Assembly (NCBI GenBank): GCA_025655555.1
Contig: JAHXIQ010000002.1
Coordinates: forward strand, 124,001 to 188,000
DNA length: 64,000 nucleotides
Reading direction: 5' to 3'
Source: Candidatus Thiodiazotropha sp. (ex Myrtea sp. 'scaly one' KF741663)
GTDB lineage: Bacteria; Pseudomonadota; Gammaproteobacteria; Chromatiales; Chromatiaceae
Below, piece after piece: positions 26,116 through 34,969 of this stretch. A program made the translations under genes and the position numbers. How positions within the stretch are numbered: position 1 is the first letter of the stretch; every line of letters begins with the position of its first letter. The notes under the pieces are model-generated. The model worked only from the letters and a program-made list of their open reading frames with translations. It was not told the origin of the DNA and made no database searches.

Positions 26116-26922
26116 TCACAACCCAGCCTCGGCCTGGGTTACCCGCTCCTGCCCAATGCCCGCCAACTCCGCCAGACCCTGCCGGTTGGCATGTATCTCC
26201 TTTACCGCCTTTTTGTAGAAACCCCGTAGATGCTTTTTCAAGTGTCTGCTCACTGTTGCGTTCGGGATCTCTTTCAATACCGCAAAGAGTGCCAGCGCAT
26301 AGGTCGCCTCATACTCGCTGAGCGCGGCCTGACGCACCGCATTTGGGTTGTAGCAACTGCCGCATCCACCCTTGAAGGTGAAGGCGCTGTTGGCAAACAT
26401 CAGGCCAAAGCCCATAAAGATAGCCAACAGCTCTGTGATTTCCGGCCAATGATCAGCACCGCCGGGAGGCGGCTCCTGACTCATCTGTCCCAGATAGTAG
26501 GCAAGGATGTGCGCAAAGCTTGCGATCATCCCTTCAGGGTTATTGATCTGTTGAGGGTTATAGGGAATCGGCAGGCGTTGCGACGGCTCTTTCACAACGG
26601 CCCCCTTTACATCCTTGCCTCTGATAGCGCCTTGCGGCAGTAACGCTGTCTGATCCATCAGTGGACACTGGTTTTGATCGATAACCAAGGTCGGCCAATG
26701 CCCGACCCCAGCAAAGTGTTTAACCCGCTCGAAGATCAGCTTCGCCATACCTTCCGTACTATCCACCACACCTGGAAAGTGCTCGTTGGTCGGCAACACC
26801 AGTTGGGTATCCGAATAAAAATAATCAGCGTTGAAGTTTATTAATGACCAGCCAAAAGCCTCATGCAACCAATCCGTGGAAGCCTGATTCAGCAGCGGTT
26901 TATTTTTGATCAGACCAAACAT
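26116..26922 (-). CDS. Conserved-looking hypothetical protein with Cys pair
   Basis: A 268-residue protein without signal peptide. I do not recognise the family. The middle region reads GAVVKEPSQRLPIPYNPQQI and has the look of a regulated or enzymatic domain. A GGCGSCYNP motif (about residue 190) could bind metal or form a disulfide. The C-terminal third is helical (SRHLKKHLRGFYKKAVKEIH). The ATG at 26922 is followed by MFGLIKNKPLLNQ. It is transcribed towards the convergent YqaA-like gene, with only 3 bp between the two stops. The composition matches its neighbours, so it is probably a native gene. Confidence 0.65.
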   Translation of the reverse strand: MFGLIKNKPLLNQASTDWLHEAFGWSLINFNADYFYSDTQLVLPTNEHFPGVVDSTEGMAKLIFERVKHFAGVGHWPTLVIDQNQCPLMDQTALLPQGAIRGKDVKGAVVKEPSQRLPIPYNPQQINNPEGMIASFAHILAYYLGQMSQEPPPGGADHWPEITELLAIFMGFGLMFANSAFTFKGGCGSCYNPNAVRQAALSEYEATYALALFAVLKEIPNATVSRHLKKHLRGFYKKAVKEIHANRQGLAELAGIGQERVTQAEAGL

Positions 26923-27292
26923 TTTTCAGAACCACTACCCTCATTCAATCACTATAATCCAACCCATGACGCCCGAATTCTGCACCGTAGAAAAACGGGA
27001 ACATGGTTGAGCAGCATGAACACCCTCTTTAAAAGTCCCATCAGTATCCCAATGTCATCAGACAACCGTCAACTTACCCAACGACACGGCGCGAACATGA
27101 ATACCACCTCCCGAATCTGTGAACCGGTCATTGATCGGCGGGGTTTTCCGGTCATTTCCAGTGAAATAGAGCAGCTGCTGCCCTGGGCAACTTCTCCTTG
27201 TATTGCTCACCTGATAACCTCTCTTTCAGTCGAACAAGCCTGCCTGCGATATTACCCGAGACAGCGGATTGGCCTTGCTTAGCCAGCAGTGA
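26923..27292. other. Intergenic region with one doubtful small open frame
   Basis: An open frame of 88 codons (27016-27282, plus strand) begins MNTLFKSPISIPMSSDNRQL but has only GAGCAG upstream and no family resemblance. It runs towards the convergent C13 peptidase gene. I treat it as unproven. Nothing else is seen. Confidence 0.4.
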
Positions 27293-28747
27293 TCAGGGGT
27301 GGCAGGATTGTCGATTTGAAGTCGTCTCACAATCCGTTGTCATGCCGGACTGCTGTGATAACACCGACCCGCCACGAATCCTCTCAGTGAAGGCGGCGAT
27401 TTTGTCACCCATCGCCTCACCCACGAAACGCCGGGGGTCTGAGGCTTGGCGTTTCTCCCGTTTTTCCTTCTCCGCCACCCAGGTCGCCGCCAGATCGAAA
27501 GCCTGGATGAAGTTGGATTGTTGCGACAGGGCGTGTTTGAAATAGGCGGTACCGAAGTCGGTAAATTCACTCTCCGCACCACAGCCGAAGGATTTTCGGT
27601 CTGGTGCCGCGGCAGTGATGACCATGGTCTGGGGATCTTTCAGTGCATCGATAAAGCCACCGGAGTAACAACTGGAGATAACGATTACCCGCCAACGTAC
27701 ATCAGCCTCGTCGAGGGCTTGGCGAACTTGTATGGGTGTCAGATCATCCAGCGGCACGGGGCCGAAGTTGAGGGAGAAGCGGTGGTCCTTGCCGCCGTGG
27801 GAGGTCATAAAGAGGAACAACACATCCTCATCCCTATCCATACGTTCGCCGATGGCCCGTAGGGCTGTCGAGAGGTTATGGCGATTTGCCATCGGGTATT
27901 GCGCGACCGTGGCTTGATTGTTGACCAGCACGAGGGATCTCTCCCGGGTATCGAATTGCTCGTCGAAGAGATCACTCACATAGGTCACTTCGTTAAGAAA
28001 GACTTTCTCCAGGCCATAGCCGCCAAAAGCGAGCAGATAGAGATCAGTGACACCGGGCCGCTGTGGTGCCAAGGGTTCTATTACGTTGTCGAGCAGTCCT
28101 TGCTGGTCGTAGAAAAGGTCTTCCACACTCAGCTTGTAGAGCTCAGCATAGGGGTTCTCCCCGGTGTCGGGGTCGTCTTCATACCAGAGTTCGCTATAGG
28201 GTAGAAACCACAGGCTCGAAAAGCTGATGGCGAGGTAGAAAGTAGCCAGTCGGAGTGCTTTGCCGAAACGGGTCTCGAGCAATAAGTACAGCATACGAAT
28301 CAGGATATAGCTCTGCCAGGTGAAGGGGAGCAGCCAGAAAAACCAGGCCATGAGCCAGCTGTCGCCTGATGTCTGATCGCTGAGTTGGATGAGATAGATC
28401 GAGGCGATGAGGGGCGGTGAGGTTGCCAGGTAGACAATTAACAGACGTCCCGCATCCGCCATGTCGGCACCCGCCAGACGGCTGATCAGAAGCAACAGTG
28501 TCAGATCGAACAGGTAAATTGCACCGAGGTAGTTGAGGCCGTAACTATAGAAGCTGGCTGGCTTGTCAGCGCCCAGGTAGCTGGAGACGAATTCCAGGCA
28601 TATCACTAAGACCAGCAGCCACAAGCCCTGATCCAGGTTGTAGACGAAGTCGTCTTTTGAGATCCGTCGTCCCGTGGCCAGGCGAAACCCGGCCAGCAGG
28701 TTGCTATGCAGATCTTTCAGGAGTCGATTCGATTGGCTTCCATCCAT
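27293..28747 (-). CDS. Membrane-anchored C13-family (legumain/caspase-like) peptidase
   Basis: A 484-residue protein with about five transmembrane segments in the first 180 residues (Yip1-like), then a soluble C13 domain. The catalytic His is in FMTSHGGKDH (about residue 313) and the catalytic Cys in VISSCYSGGF (about 356), the His-Gly and Cys spacing of peptidase C13. NNQATVAQYPMANRHN is also a family stretch. Bacterial C13 proteins of this type are common in proteobacteria, but their substrates are mostly unknown. Convergent organisation with the upstream unknown gene; about 150 bp separate it from trkH, which is in the same direction. Confidence 0.88.
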   Translation of the reverse strand: MDGSQSNRLLKDLHSNLLAGFRLATGRRISKDDFVYNLDQGLWLLVLVICLEFVSSYLGADKPASFYSYGLNYLGAIYLFDLTLLLLISRLAGADMADAGRLLIVYLATSPPLIASIYLIQLSDQTSGDSWLMAWFFWLLPFTWQSYILIRMLYLLLETRFGKALRLATFYLAISFSSLWFLPYSELWYEDDPDTGENPYAELYKLSVEDLFYDQQGLLDNVIEPLAPQRPGVTDLYLLAFGGYGLEKVFLNEVTYVSDLFDEQFDTRERSLVLVNNQATVAQYPMANRHNLSTALRAIGERMDRDEDVLFLFMTSHGGKDHRFSLNFGPVPLDDLTPIQVRQALDEADVRWRVIVISSCYSGGFIDALKDPQTMVITAAAPDRKSFGCGAESEFTDFGTAYFKHALSQQSNFIQAFDLAATWVAEKEKREKRQASDPRRFVGEAMGDKIAAFTERIRGGSVLSQQSGMTTDCETTSNRQSCHP

Positions 28748-28900
28748 TGCGCTTTCCTCGCTTCCTTGGGTATCAGACTATCCTATCGGCTGCTGGTGCC
28801 TGGTCTGAAGAGACGGGCAGCACAGCCCTTAGCCCTAATCGCCTTTGTGAACCGTGCCTGAATATGAGCTTGTAGGAGACGGCACCTTCACTACTGAAAA

Positions 28901-30352
28901 TCACTTACGCCAGAAAGCAGGGGTCAACAGCACCAACAGGGTAAAGATTTCCAACCGTCCCAATAACATGGCGAAACAGAGAATCCACTTGGCAGGATCG
29001 TTGAGCGTGGCATAGTGCAACCCCACATCCCCCAGGCCCGGCCCCAGATTATTGATACTCGCCGCCACAGCCGAGAAGGAGGTCATCAGATCGAGGCCGG
29101 TGGAAGCCAACGCCAGATACATCACGCCGAAACTCGCCACATAGAGGGCGAAGAAACCCCACACAGCCTCTACCACCCGCCAGGGAATGGTCTTGCCGCC
29201 GATGCGGATCGGGATCTCCGCATTGGGGTGGATCAGCCGGTTGATCTCCCGCACACCCTGCTTGATCAACAGCAGAAACCGGATCACCTTGATGCCGCCA
29301 CCGGTCGATCCGGCACATCCACCCACGAAACTGCTGAAGAGCAACAGAATCGAGATAAACCCAGGCCAGAGAGAATAATCCGCCGTGGTGAAACCGGTTG
29401 TCGTACCGATGGATACCGCCTGAAACAGGCCACGCATGATCGACTCGTCCCAGGTGCTGTAGACCCCCATTAGATAAAGCGCTGTCGAAACCAGCAGGAA
29501 AACAATCCCTAAAGTCACGATATAGCCGCGAAATTCAGCATCCTCGAAATAGATCCTCAGGGACCGCCTTCTTACCGCCAGAAAATGGAGTGCGAAATTG
29601 GCCCCTGAAAGTAACATGAAGACCACCGCGATCATCTCGATCACACGACTGTCGTAATAACCGATACTCTCGTCATGGGTGGAGAAACCACCGATTGCCA
29701 CCGTGGAGAAGGCATGGCCCAAGGCATCGAACAGCTCCATACCCCCAAGCCAATAGGCCAGCGTGCAGCTGATCGTCAATCCCAGATAGATATACCAGAG
29801 CGCCTTGGCTGTCTCGGTGATGCGGGGGGTCAGCTTATTGTCTTTAACCGGCCCCGGTGTCTCGGCACGATATAACTGCATGCCGCCGATACCCAGCATC
29901 GGTAACACAGCTACCGCCAGTACGATAATACCCATGCCGCCCAGCCACTGTAGTTGCTGACGATAGTAGAGAATAGAGGTAGGCAACTCATCGATACCAA
30001 CAATCACCGTCGCCCCGGTTGTCGTCAGGCCAGAGACCGACTCAAAAACCGCATCGGTGATCCCCATGTTGGAGTTTTCCGCCAGCAGGAACGGGAGCGA
30101 ACCGGTCAAACCCAGCACGGTCCAGAACATCACCACCACCAGGAAACCATCCCTGACACGCAGATCCTGTCGCCGATAACGCACCGGCAACCAGATACCC
30201 AGGCCAAGCCCGAAGGTCAGAATAAAAGCATCGGTGAATCCGACCAATGCACCATCATCCACCCACAGGGATAAAAGCAGTGGCGGAAGCATAGTCAGGC
30301 TGAAGAGCATCAGCAGGACACCTAAAATGCGTTGTACCGTGGAGAGATGCAT
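28901..30352 (-). CDS. trkH: TrkH potassium-uptake channel subunit
   Basis: A 483-residue inner-membrane protein with the four pseudo-repeated pore motifs of the TrkH/KtrB superfamily. Selectivity-filter turns are visible as SGLTTTGATVIVG (about residue 113), AISTVAIGGFSTH (about 220), SIGTTTGFTTADY (about 318) and ASINNLGPGLGDVG (about 435). It takes up K+ driven by the proton motive force and is gated by TrkA. It is second in the trkA-trkH operon with a 77-bp gap. The length is typical. Confidence 0.96.
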   Translation of the reverse strand: MHLSTVQRILGVLLMLFSLTMLPPLLLSLWVDDGALVGFTDAFILTFGLGLGIWLPVRYRRQDLRVRDGFLVVVMFWTVLGLTGSLPFLLAENSNMGITDAVFESVSGLTTTGATVIVGIDELPTSILYYRQQLQWLGGMGIIVLAVAVLPMLGIGGMQLYRAETPGPVKDNKLTPRITETAKALWYIYLGLTISCTLAYWLGGMELFDALGHAFSTVAIGGFSTHDESIGYYDSRVIEMIAVVFMLLSGANFALHFLAVRRRSLRIYFEDAEFRGYIVTLGIVFLLVSTALYLMGVYSTWDESIMRGLFQAVSIGTTTGFTTADYSLWPGFISILLLFSSFVGGCAGSTGGGIKVIRFLLLIKQGVREINRLIHPNAEIPIRIGGKTIPWRVVEAVWGFFALYVASFGVMYLALASTGLDLMTSFSAVAASINNLGPGLGDVGLHYATLNDPAKWILCFAMLLGRLEIFTLLVLLTPAFWRK

Positions 30353-30429
30353 ACTGTTTCAGATCAGACCGGCAGCAACGGGGTAAACGTCCTTAACCAA
30401 CCACGAGCCCACTCGTTCCCACCGGCCCA

Positions 30430-31803
30430 TCACAGAAAGGTCACCCCAACCTGGAACAGTTTCTCGACCTCACGGATGCGCCGCTTGTCGACCACGAACA
30501 GAATGACATGATCCTCACTCTCTATCATGGTGTCGTGATGAGCGATCAGCACCTGGTCGCCTCGCACCACCGCACCAATAGTGGTGCCCTTTGGCAGTTT
30601 GATCTCCTCGACCGCACGACCGACGACTTTTGACGAACTGCGGTCACCGTGCGCCACCGCCTCGATGGCCTCGGCTGCACCACGACGCAAGGAGTGGACC
30701 TGTACCACATCACCTCGCCGAACACGGGTCAGCAGGGTACCGATGGTCGCCTGCTGAGGTGAGATGGCGATATCGATGGTCCCGCTCTGCACCAAGTCCA
30801 CATAAGCCGTCCGGTTGATCAGCGACATCACCCTGGCCGCACCCAGGCGCTTGGCCAGCATGGCGGACAGGATGTTGGCCTCATCATCATTGGTCACGGC
30901 ACAGAAGACGTCGGTATTCTCGATATTCTCCTCCAGCAAAAGATCCTCATCCGCCGAATCACCATGCAGCACGATGGTTGAGTCGAGACGCTCGGCAATC
31001 TCTCTTGCCCGTGTCGGATCCTGTTCGATCAGCTTGACCCGGTATTTCTGCTCCAATGCTGAAGCCAGACGACGACCGATATTCCCCGCCCCGGCAAAAA
31101 TGAGCCGTTTATAGGGATTCTCCAATTTACGCAGTTCACTCATCACCGAGCGGATATTCTCCGAGGCAGCGAGGAAAAAGACCTCATCCTCAGCGTTGAT
31201 CACGGTATCGCCATGGGGCTGGATAACCTCACCCTCCCGATATATCGCCGCGACCCGGGCCTCTACTTCAGGTATATGTTCGTAGAGCGTACTCAGTGCA
31301 TGGCCCACAAGCGGACCGCCATGATAAGCCTTGACTGCCACCAGGCGCACTCTGCCACCGGCAAAGTCGAGCACCTGCAGGGCGCCCGGGAATTCGATCA
31401 GCTTAATGATGTAGTCGGTAACCAGCTGTTCCGGACTGATCAGCACATCCACGGGAAAGGCATCCGACTCGAAAAGCCGGGGATAGTCGAGGTAACCCTG
31501 GGCTCTTACCCGGGCGATCTTGGTAGGCGTATGGAACAGGGTGTAGGCAACCTGACAGGCCACCATATTGGTCTCGTCACTGTTGGTCACCGCCAGGATC
31601 ATATCCGCATCCTCGGCACCCGCTCTACGCAGGATATCGGGCTGGCCGGCATGGCCCTTTACCGTACTCAGATCGAGCCGGTTCTGCAGCTCCTGCAGCA
31701 ACACATCGTTCTGATCCACCACGGTGATGTCATTGGCCTCGCTGACCAGTGCATTGGCCACCGAACGACCGACCTGTCCTGCACCCAGGATGATTATTTT
31801 CAT
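30430..31803 (-). CDS. trkA: TrkA regulatory subunit of the Trk potassium system
   Basis: A 457-residue cytoplasmic protein made of two RCK_N-RCK_C repeats. Nucleotide-binding motifs are [14 protein letters not shown] at the N-terminus and [15 protein letters not shown] at about residue 233; each is followed by a C-terminal ligand-binding half. TrkA binds NAD(H) and ATP/ADP and controls TrkH. In related bacteria trkA follows ntrX closely; here 6.9 kb of accessory genes lie between trkA and ntrX. Confidence 0.97.
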   Translation of the reverse strand: MKIIILGAGQVGRSVANALVSEANDITVVDQNDVLLQELQNRLDLSTVKGHAGQPDILRRAGAEDADMILAVTNSDETNMVACQVAYTLFHTPTKIARVRAQGYLDYPRLFESDAFPVDVLISPEQLVTDYIIKLIEFPGALQVLDFAGGRVRLVAVKAYHGGPLVGHALSTLYEHIPEVEARVAAIYREGEVIQPHGDTVINAEDEVFFLAASENIRSVMSELRKLENPYKRLIFAGAGNIGRRLASALEQKYRVKLIEQDPTRAREIAERLDSTIVLHGDSADEDLLLEENIENTDVFCAVTNDDEANILSAMLAKRLGAARVMSLINRTAYVDLVQSGTIDIAISPQQATIGTLLTRVRRGDVVQVHSLRRGAAEAIEAVAHGDRSSSKVVGRAVEEIKLPKGTTIGAVVRGDQVLIAHHDTMIESEDHVILFVVDKRRIREVEKLFQVGVTFL

Positions 31804-32027
31804 TCTTTCACGCTTGGCATAGAAAAACCCATCCTACTTGAGAATTCCGCTTGCTGTCATGCCCAGGAACTATCAAGGGTTATTCTGACGGAAAATACCA
31901 TAGTTGGGCACCACCAATCCCTCTTTTCCTTCTTCACTCACCATATGATCTTCTGATGAATCCTCTTAGACCTGAAAGAAAATGGAAAAATAACTGTCAC
32001 GCCTGTGACACTCAATAGCAACACCCT

Positions 32028-32063
32028 CCCCATAAACTTCCTGCGCAGTTTTAATTTATGGGG
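32028..32063 (+). promoter_or_regulatory. Inverted repeat over the leader of the PhoX gene
   Basis: CCCCATAAA (32028-32036) and TTTATGGGG (32055-32063) pair perfectly over 9 bp. The 3' arm ends in the GGGGAA used as ribosome-binding site for the ATG at 32073, so folding would mask it. No terminator-like T-tract follows. It could control translation or be an operator. Confidence 0.6.
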
Positions 32064-32072
32064 AATCTCTCA

Positions 32073-34028
32073 ATGATCGCTAATAAAAAGTCATTTCGCC
32101 TATCCACGCTCTCTATAGGTATAACAACCGTCATCCTTGGTGCCTCCATCCTCCTCACGGGTTGCGAAGGGGATGATGGTAAATCCGGTGTGGATGGCCA
32201 GGATCTTACCACCCGTCCATTCACTATCTCATTCACTGAACTGGGGACGCCAGACACAGCAGCGGAACAGGCAGCATCCCGTTCCAGTGCCGATACGACT
32301 GTGGATGGCACCACCTACGCCATTAACGCCAACACGATAATCAGCACCAACGACACTTTGCCTTTGCTCGGCGGCACCGGCAATACCGTCTATGGCACAT
32401 GGAAGAAGAGTGATGGAAGCGATTTCACTGACGGCGCCAACCCCGTCGTCTGCACCAACGGCAGCGGCCCTGACTACACCTCGCTAATCGAATATAAGAA
32501 ACTGGGTGACGAGGCTCTCTTCGCCGTCACCAACATGGAGTGCAGTGTCGGTGGTGCCTGGATCACCAAGCTTCATCAGGACCCGGCCTCCGGTCTGCTG
32601 ACCGCAGTCAGCGCACGTCCGGTCGACTTTTCCGCCGTTTACGGCACCTACGTCAACTGTGCCGGCATGACCACACCCTGGGGTACCCATCTGGGCTCAG
32701 AAGAGTATGAGCCGCCCATGGCCGCTTTCGACGCCGCTGCCAGCGCCTATGCCACCAGTCCTCTGTGGGCAGCGCAGGACAACATGCAGTGGTTCGGTAG
32801 CGAGACCTGGCATGATCAACACATGCTGGCAATCGCCGAATACAACGGCCTCACCAACGATGCCGCCAGTGCCGCCAATTTCGGTTACTACTACGGCTGG
32901 GTACCGGAGATCGCCATCACCTCTGTTGATGGTGATCACGAGGTAAAGAAACACTTCGCAATGGGCCGCTTCGCCCATGAACTCTCCTACGTCATGCCCG
33001 ACAACCGTACGGTTTACCAATCGGATGACGGCGCCAACACCGGTCTGTTTATGTTTGTCGCCGACAACGAGAAGGAACTCAGTGCAGGCCAACTCTATGC
33101 AGCAAAATGGGAGCAGATCAGTGGCGCCGGCGCTGGTGAAGCCTTCATCTCCTGGGTCAATCTGGGCCACTCGGATAACACCACCATCAAGGCCGCCATC
33201 GATGCGGGCATCACCTTCAGTGATATGTTTACTCAAGAGACACCTAACGCGGACGGCACCTGTCCCACTACAGGATTCCAGTCAGTCAACGCATACGACC
33301 ACCGCAATGTCTGTGTTCAGCTGAATGTCGGCAACTTCAACGGAACGCCTGTCGCAGAGCTTGCCTCACGCTTGGAGACTCGCCTCTATGCCGGTTACAG
33401 GGGAGCAACCACAGAGTTCCGTAAAGAAGAGGGCATCACCTTCAATCCGGATGACAACATCCTCTACGTTGCCATGAGCGAACTGGAGCGGGGCATGATG
33501 GATAACGACCCCACTTATGATCTGGGCGGCCCCAATCACATTCGTCTGGCTGGACCGACGGATAATGAGTGCGGTGCGGTCTACGGGATGGATGTGGCAG
33601 CCGGTTCGGCTTATGACGATGCCGGCAACCTGATCGACAGCAACTATGTGGTCGAGACCATGTACGGCGTGGTGGTCGGTGAAGAGATCGTGGAAAACGG
33701 TTGTACCCCGGACAACATCTCCAACCCGGACAACATCACCTACCTGCCGCAGTATGGCCAACTGGTGATCGGCGAGGATTCCGGCGCCAGTGGTGACGGC
33801 TCCAACGCCGGTTACTTCGATCGCGACCTGGGTAACTTCATCTGGGCCTTCGACGTCAAGAGTGAAACACTGACCCGTATCGCCACCGCACCGGCCGGTG
33901 CGGAGACCACCTCTCCCTACTGGAACGCCAACATCAACGGCTGGGGCTATCTGATGATGGTCAACCAGCATCCCGATGGCGCCGAGTCCGAAGTGGGTTA
34001 TGTCGGTCCCTTCCCGCAGCTCGACTGA
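32073..34028 (+). CDS. PhoX-family (DUF839) lipoprotein phosphatase
   Basis: A 651-residue protein with a lipoprotein signal peptide (ILGASILLTGC, lipid Cys at about residue 31). DUF839/PhoX features include GRFAHELSYVMPDNRTVYQSDDG, GLFMFVADN, RKEEGITFNPDDNILYVAMSE and IWAFDVKSE. PhoX enzymes are Ca2+/Fe-dependent alkaline phosphatases acting in the periplasm or at the outer membrane. The call rests on family pattern; the active-site Glu is likely in RKEEGITF. Start: the ATG at 32073 has GGGGAA 7 nt upstream; an earlier ATG at 32058 lies inside the hairpin and has a poor RBS. No pho regulon genes are adjacent. It ends before a strong terminator. Confidence 0.85.
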   Translation: MIANKKSFRLSTLSIGITTVILGASILLTGCEGDDGKSGVDGQDLTTRPFTISFTELGTPDTAAEQAASRSSADTTVDGTTYAINANTIISTNDTLPLLGGTGNTVYGTWKKSDGSDFTDGANPVVCTNGSGPDYTSLIEYKKLGDEALFAVTNMECSVGGAWITKLHQDPASGLLTAVSARPVDFSAVYGTYVNCAGMTTPWGTHLGSEEYEPPMAAFDAAASAYATSPLWAAQDNMQWFGSETWHDQHMLAIAEYNGLTNDAASAANFGYYYGWVPEIAITSVDGDHEVKKHFAMGRFAHELSYVMPDNRTVYQSDDGANTGLFMFVADNEKELSAGQLYAAKWEQISGAGAGEAFISWVNLGHSDNTTIKAAIDAGITFSDMFTQETPNADGTCPTTGFQSVNAYDHRNVCVQLNVGNFNGTPVAELASRLETRLYAGYRGATTEFRKEEGITFNPDDNILYVAMSELERGMMDNDPTYDLGGPNHIRLAGPTDNECGAVYGMDVAAGSAYDDAGNLIDSNYVVETMYGVVVGEEIVENGCTPDNISNPDNITYLPQYGQLVIGEDSGASGDGSNAGYFDRDLGNFIWAFDVKSETLTRIATAPAGAETTSPYWNANINGWGYLMMVNQHPDGAESEVGYVGPFPQLD

Positions 34029-34062
34029 CTTAGCCATTCCACGGCTGGATTGAAGCGAGCAG

Positions 34063-34095
34063 GCGTGCTCCCACCTGAGGGAGCACGCTTTTTTG
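34063..34095 (+). terminator. Intrinsic terminator after the PhoX gene
   Basis: 10-bp stem GCGTGCTCCC/GGGAGCACGC, 6-nt loop, then TTTTTTGT. Confidence 0.95.
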
Positions 34096-34302
34096 TAGCG
34101 ATTCATTCAGAGTTTCCTCAGGATATTGAACACAACCATTTCTTACCCAACCATTAAAGAATATTTGGTCCATCCCTGACAATTAAGACTTGGGGTCAAT
34201 CAGGAAAGTGTTTGAATCCGTTTGATGAGACGCCTCGTATAAATGTTTGAAAGCAGCCTTTTTACTGCTTCTAAACTTTCAAACAACTCGAGGAAACTCA
34301 AA

Positions 34303-34587
34303 ATGAAAATACTATTAGCCACAGCAACAATGCTTCTGTCTGCCAACCTGTATGCCACCAGCTATGACAGCCTGAACGGCGTTATCGATAACAACCATGA
34401 TTTTTATATCGGTTCGACCAGCTCAGTAACGCTGCCCACAGCTATGCAACCAGGAATCGGCGATCAATACGGCAGTTCTTTTCTCTATTCTGACGGTTTC
34501 TCAAATGCGGCTCATACTGCACAGCGCGGTTACATCGACGCATATGGAAGCAGCCTGATTGATGTCGGCGCATCGGTAAACTGGTAA
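34303..34587 (+). CDS. Small secreted hypothetical protein
   Basis: A 94-residue protein with a signal peptide (MKILLATATMLLSANLYA). The mature part is about 76 residues, rich in Gly, Ser and Tyr, with no cysteines. The start at 34303 has GAGGAAA upstream, better than earlier codons in the frame. It sits between two strong intrinsic terminators, so it is an independent single-gene unit. Function unknown. Confidence 0.7.
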   Translation: MKILLATATMLLSANLYATSYDSLNGVIDNNHDFYIGSTSSVTLPTAMQPGIGDQYGSSFLYSDGFSNAAHTAQRGYIDAYGSSLIDVGASVNW

Positions 34588-34599
34588 TGCAGGTACCAG

Positions 34600-34628
34600 C
34601 ATGAGCGGGGCAATCAGCCCCGCTCATG
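34600..34628 (+). terminator. Intrinsic terminator after the small secreted protein gene
   Basis: 11-bp stem CATGAGCGGGG/CCCCGCTCATG with a 7-nt loop, then GTTT. The stem is strong; the T-tract is short. Confidence 0.85.
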
Positions 34629-34969
34629 GTTTCCCGTAGTTCGCAGTTAATCCAACCATTCCACATGAGCTTGCCGCAGAATCGGAAGAATGTGGCACGG
34701 CATAGCCTGATGTGTAAAAGCTAATTTATTGATAATAATAATATAAAGCATCTGAATCCGGCGAAGGGACTCTGGATATCGTTAAAATATATCCGGTCAG
34801 AACAACATTTGAATGACTTTAAACAAAAAAAATGAATCTATGACGATTGATTGAATCCAAACAGTGATACCCCACGTACTAATCAGATAGATGCGAATAA
34901 TCTCTTGAGACTAGGGATAGACACAGTTGATAGGACTTCCCCTTCAATTTTCATTGATTGAGGTATGTC
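34629..34969. other. AT-rich intergenic region before the serine hydrolase gene
   Basis: No gene is supported. AT-rich, with no clear promoter hexamers at normal spacing. GAGG lies 6 nt before the GTG start of the next gene. Confidence 0.5.
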
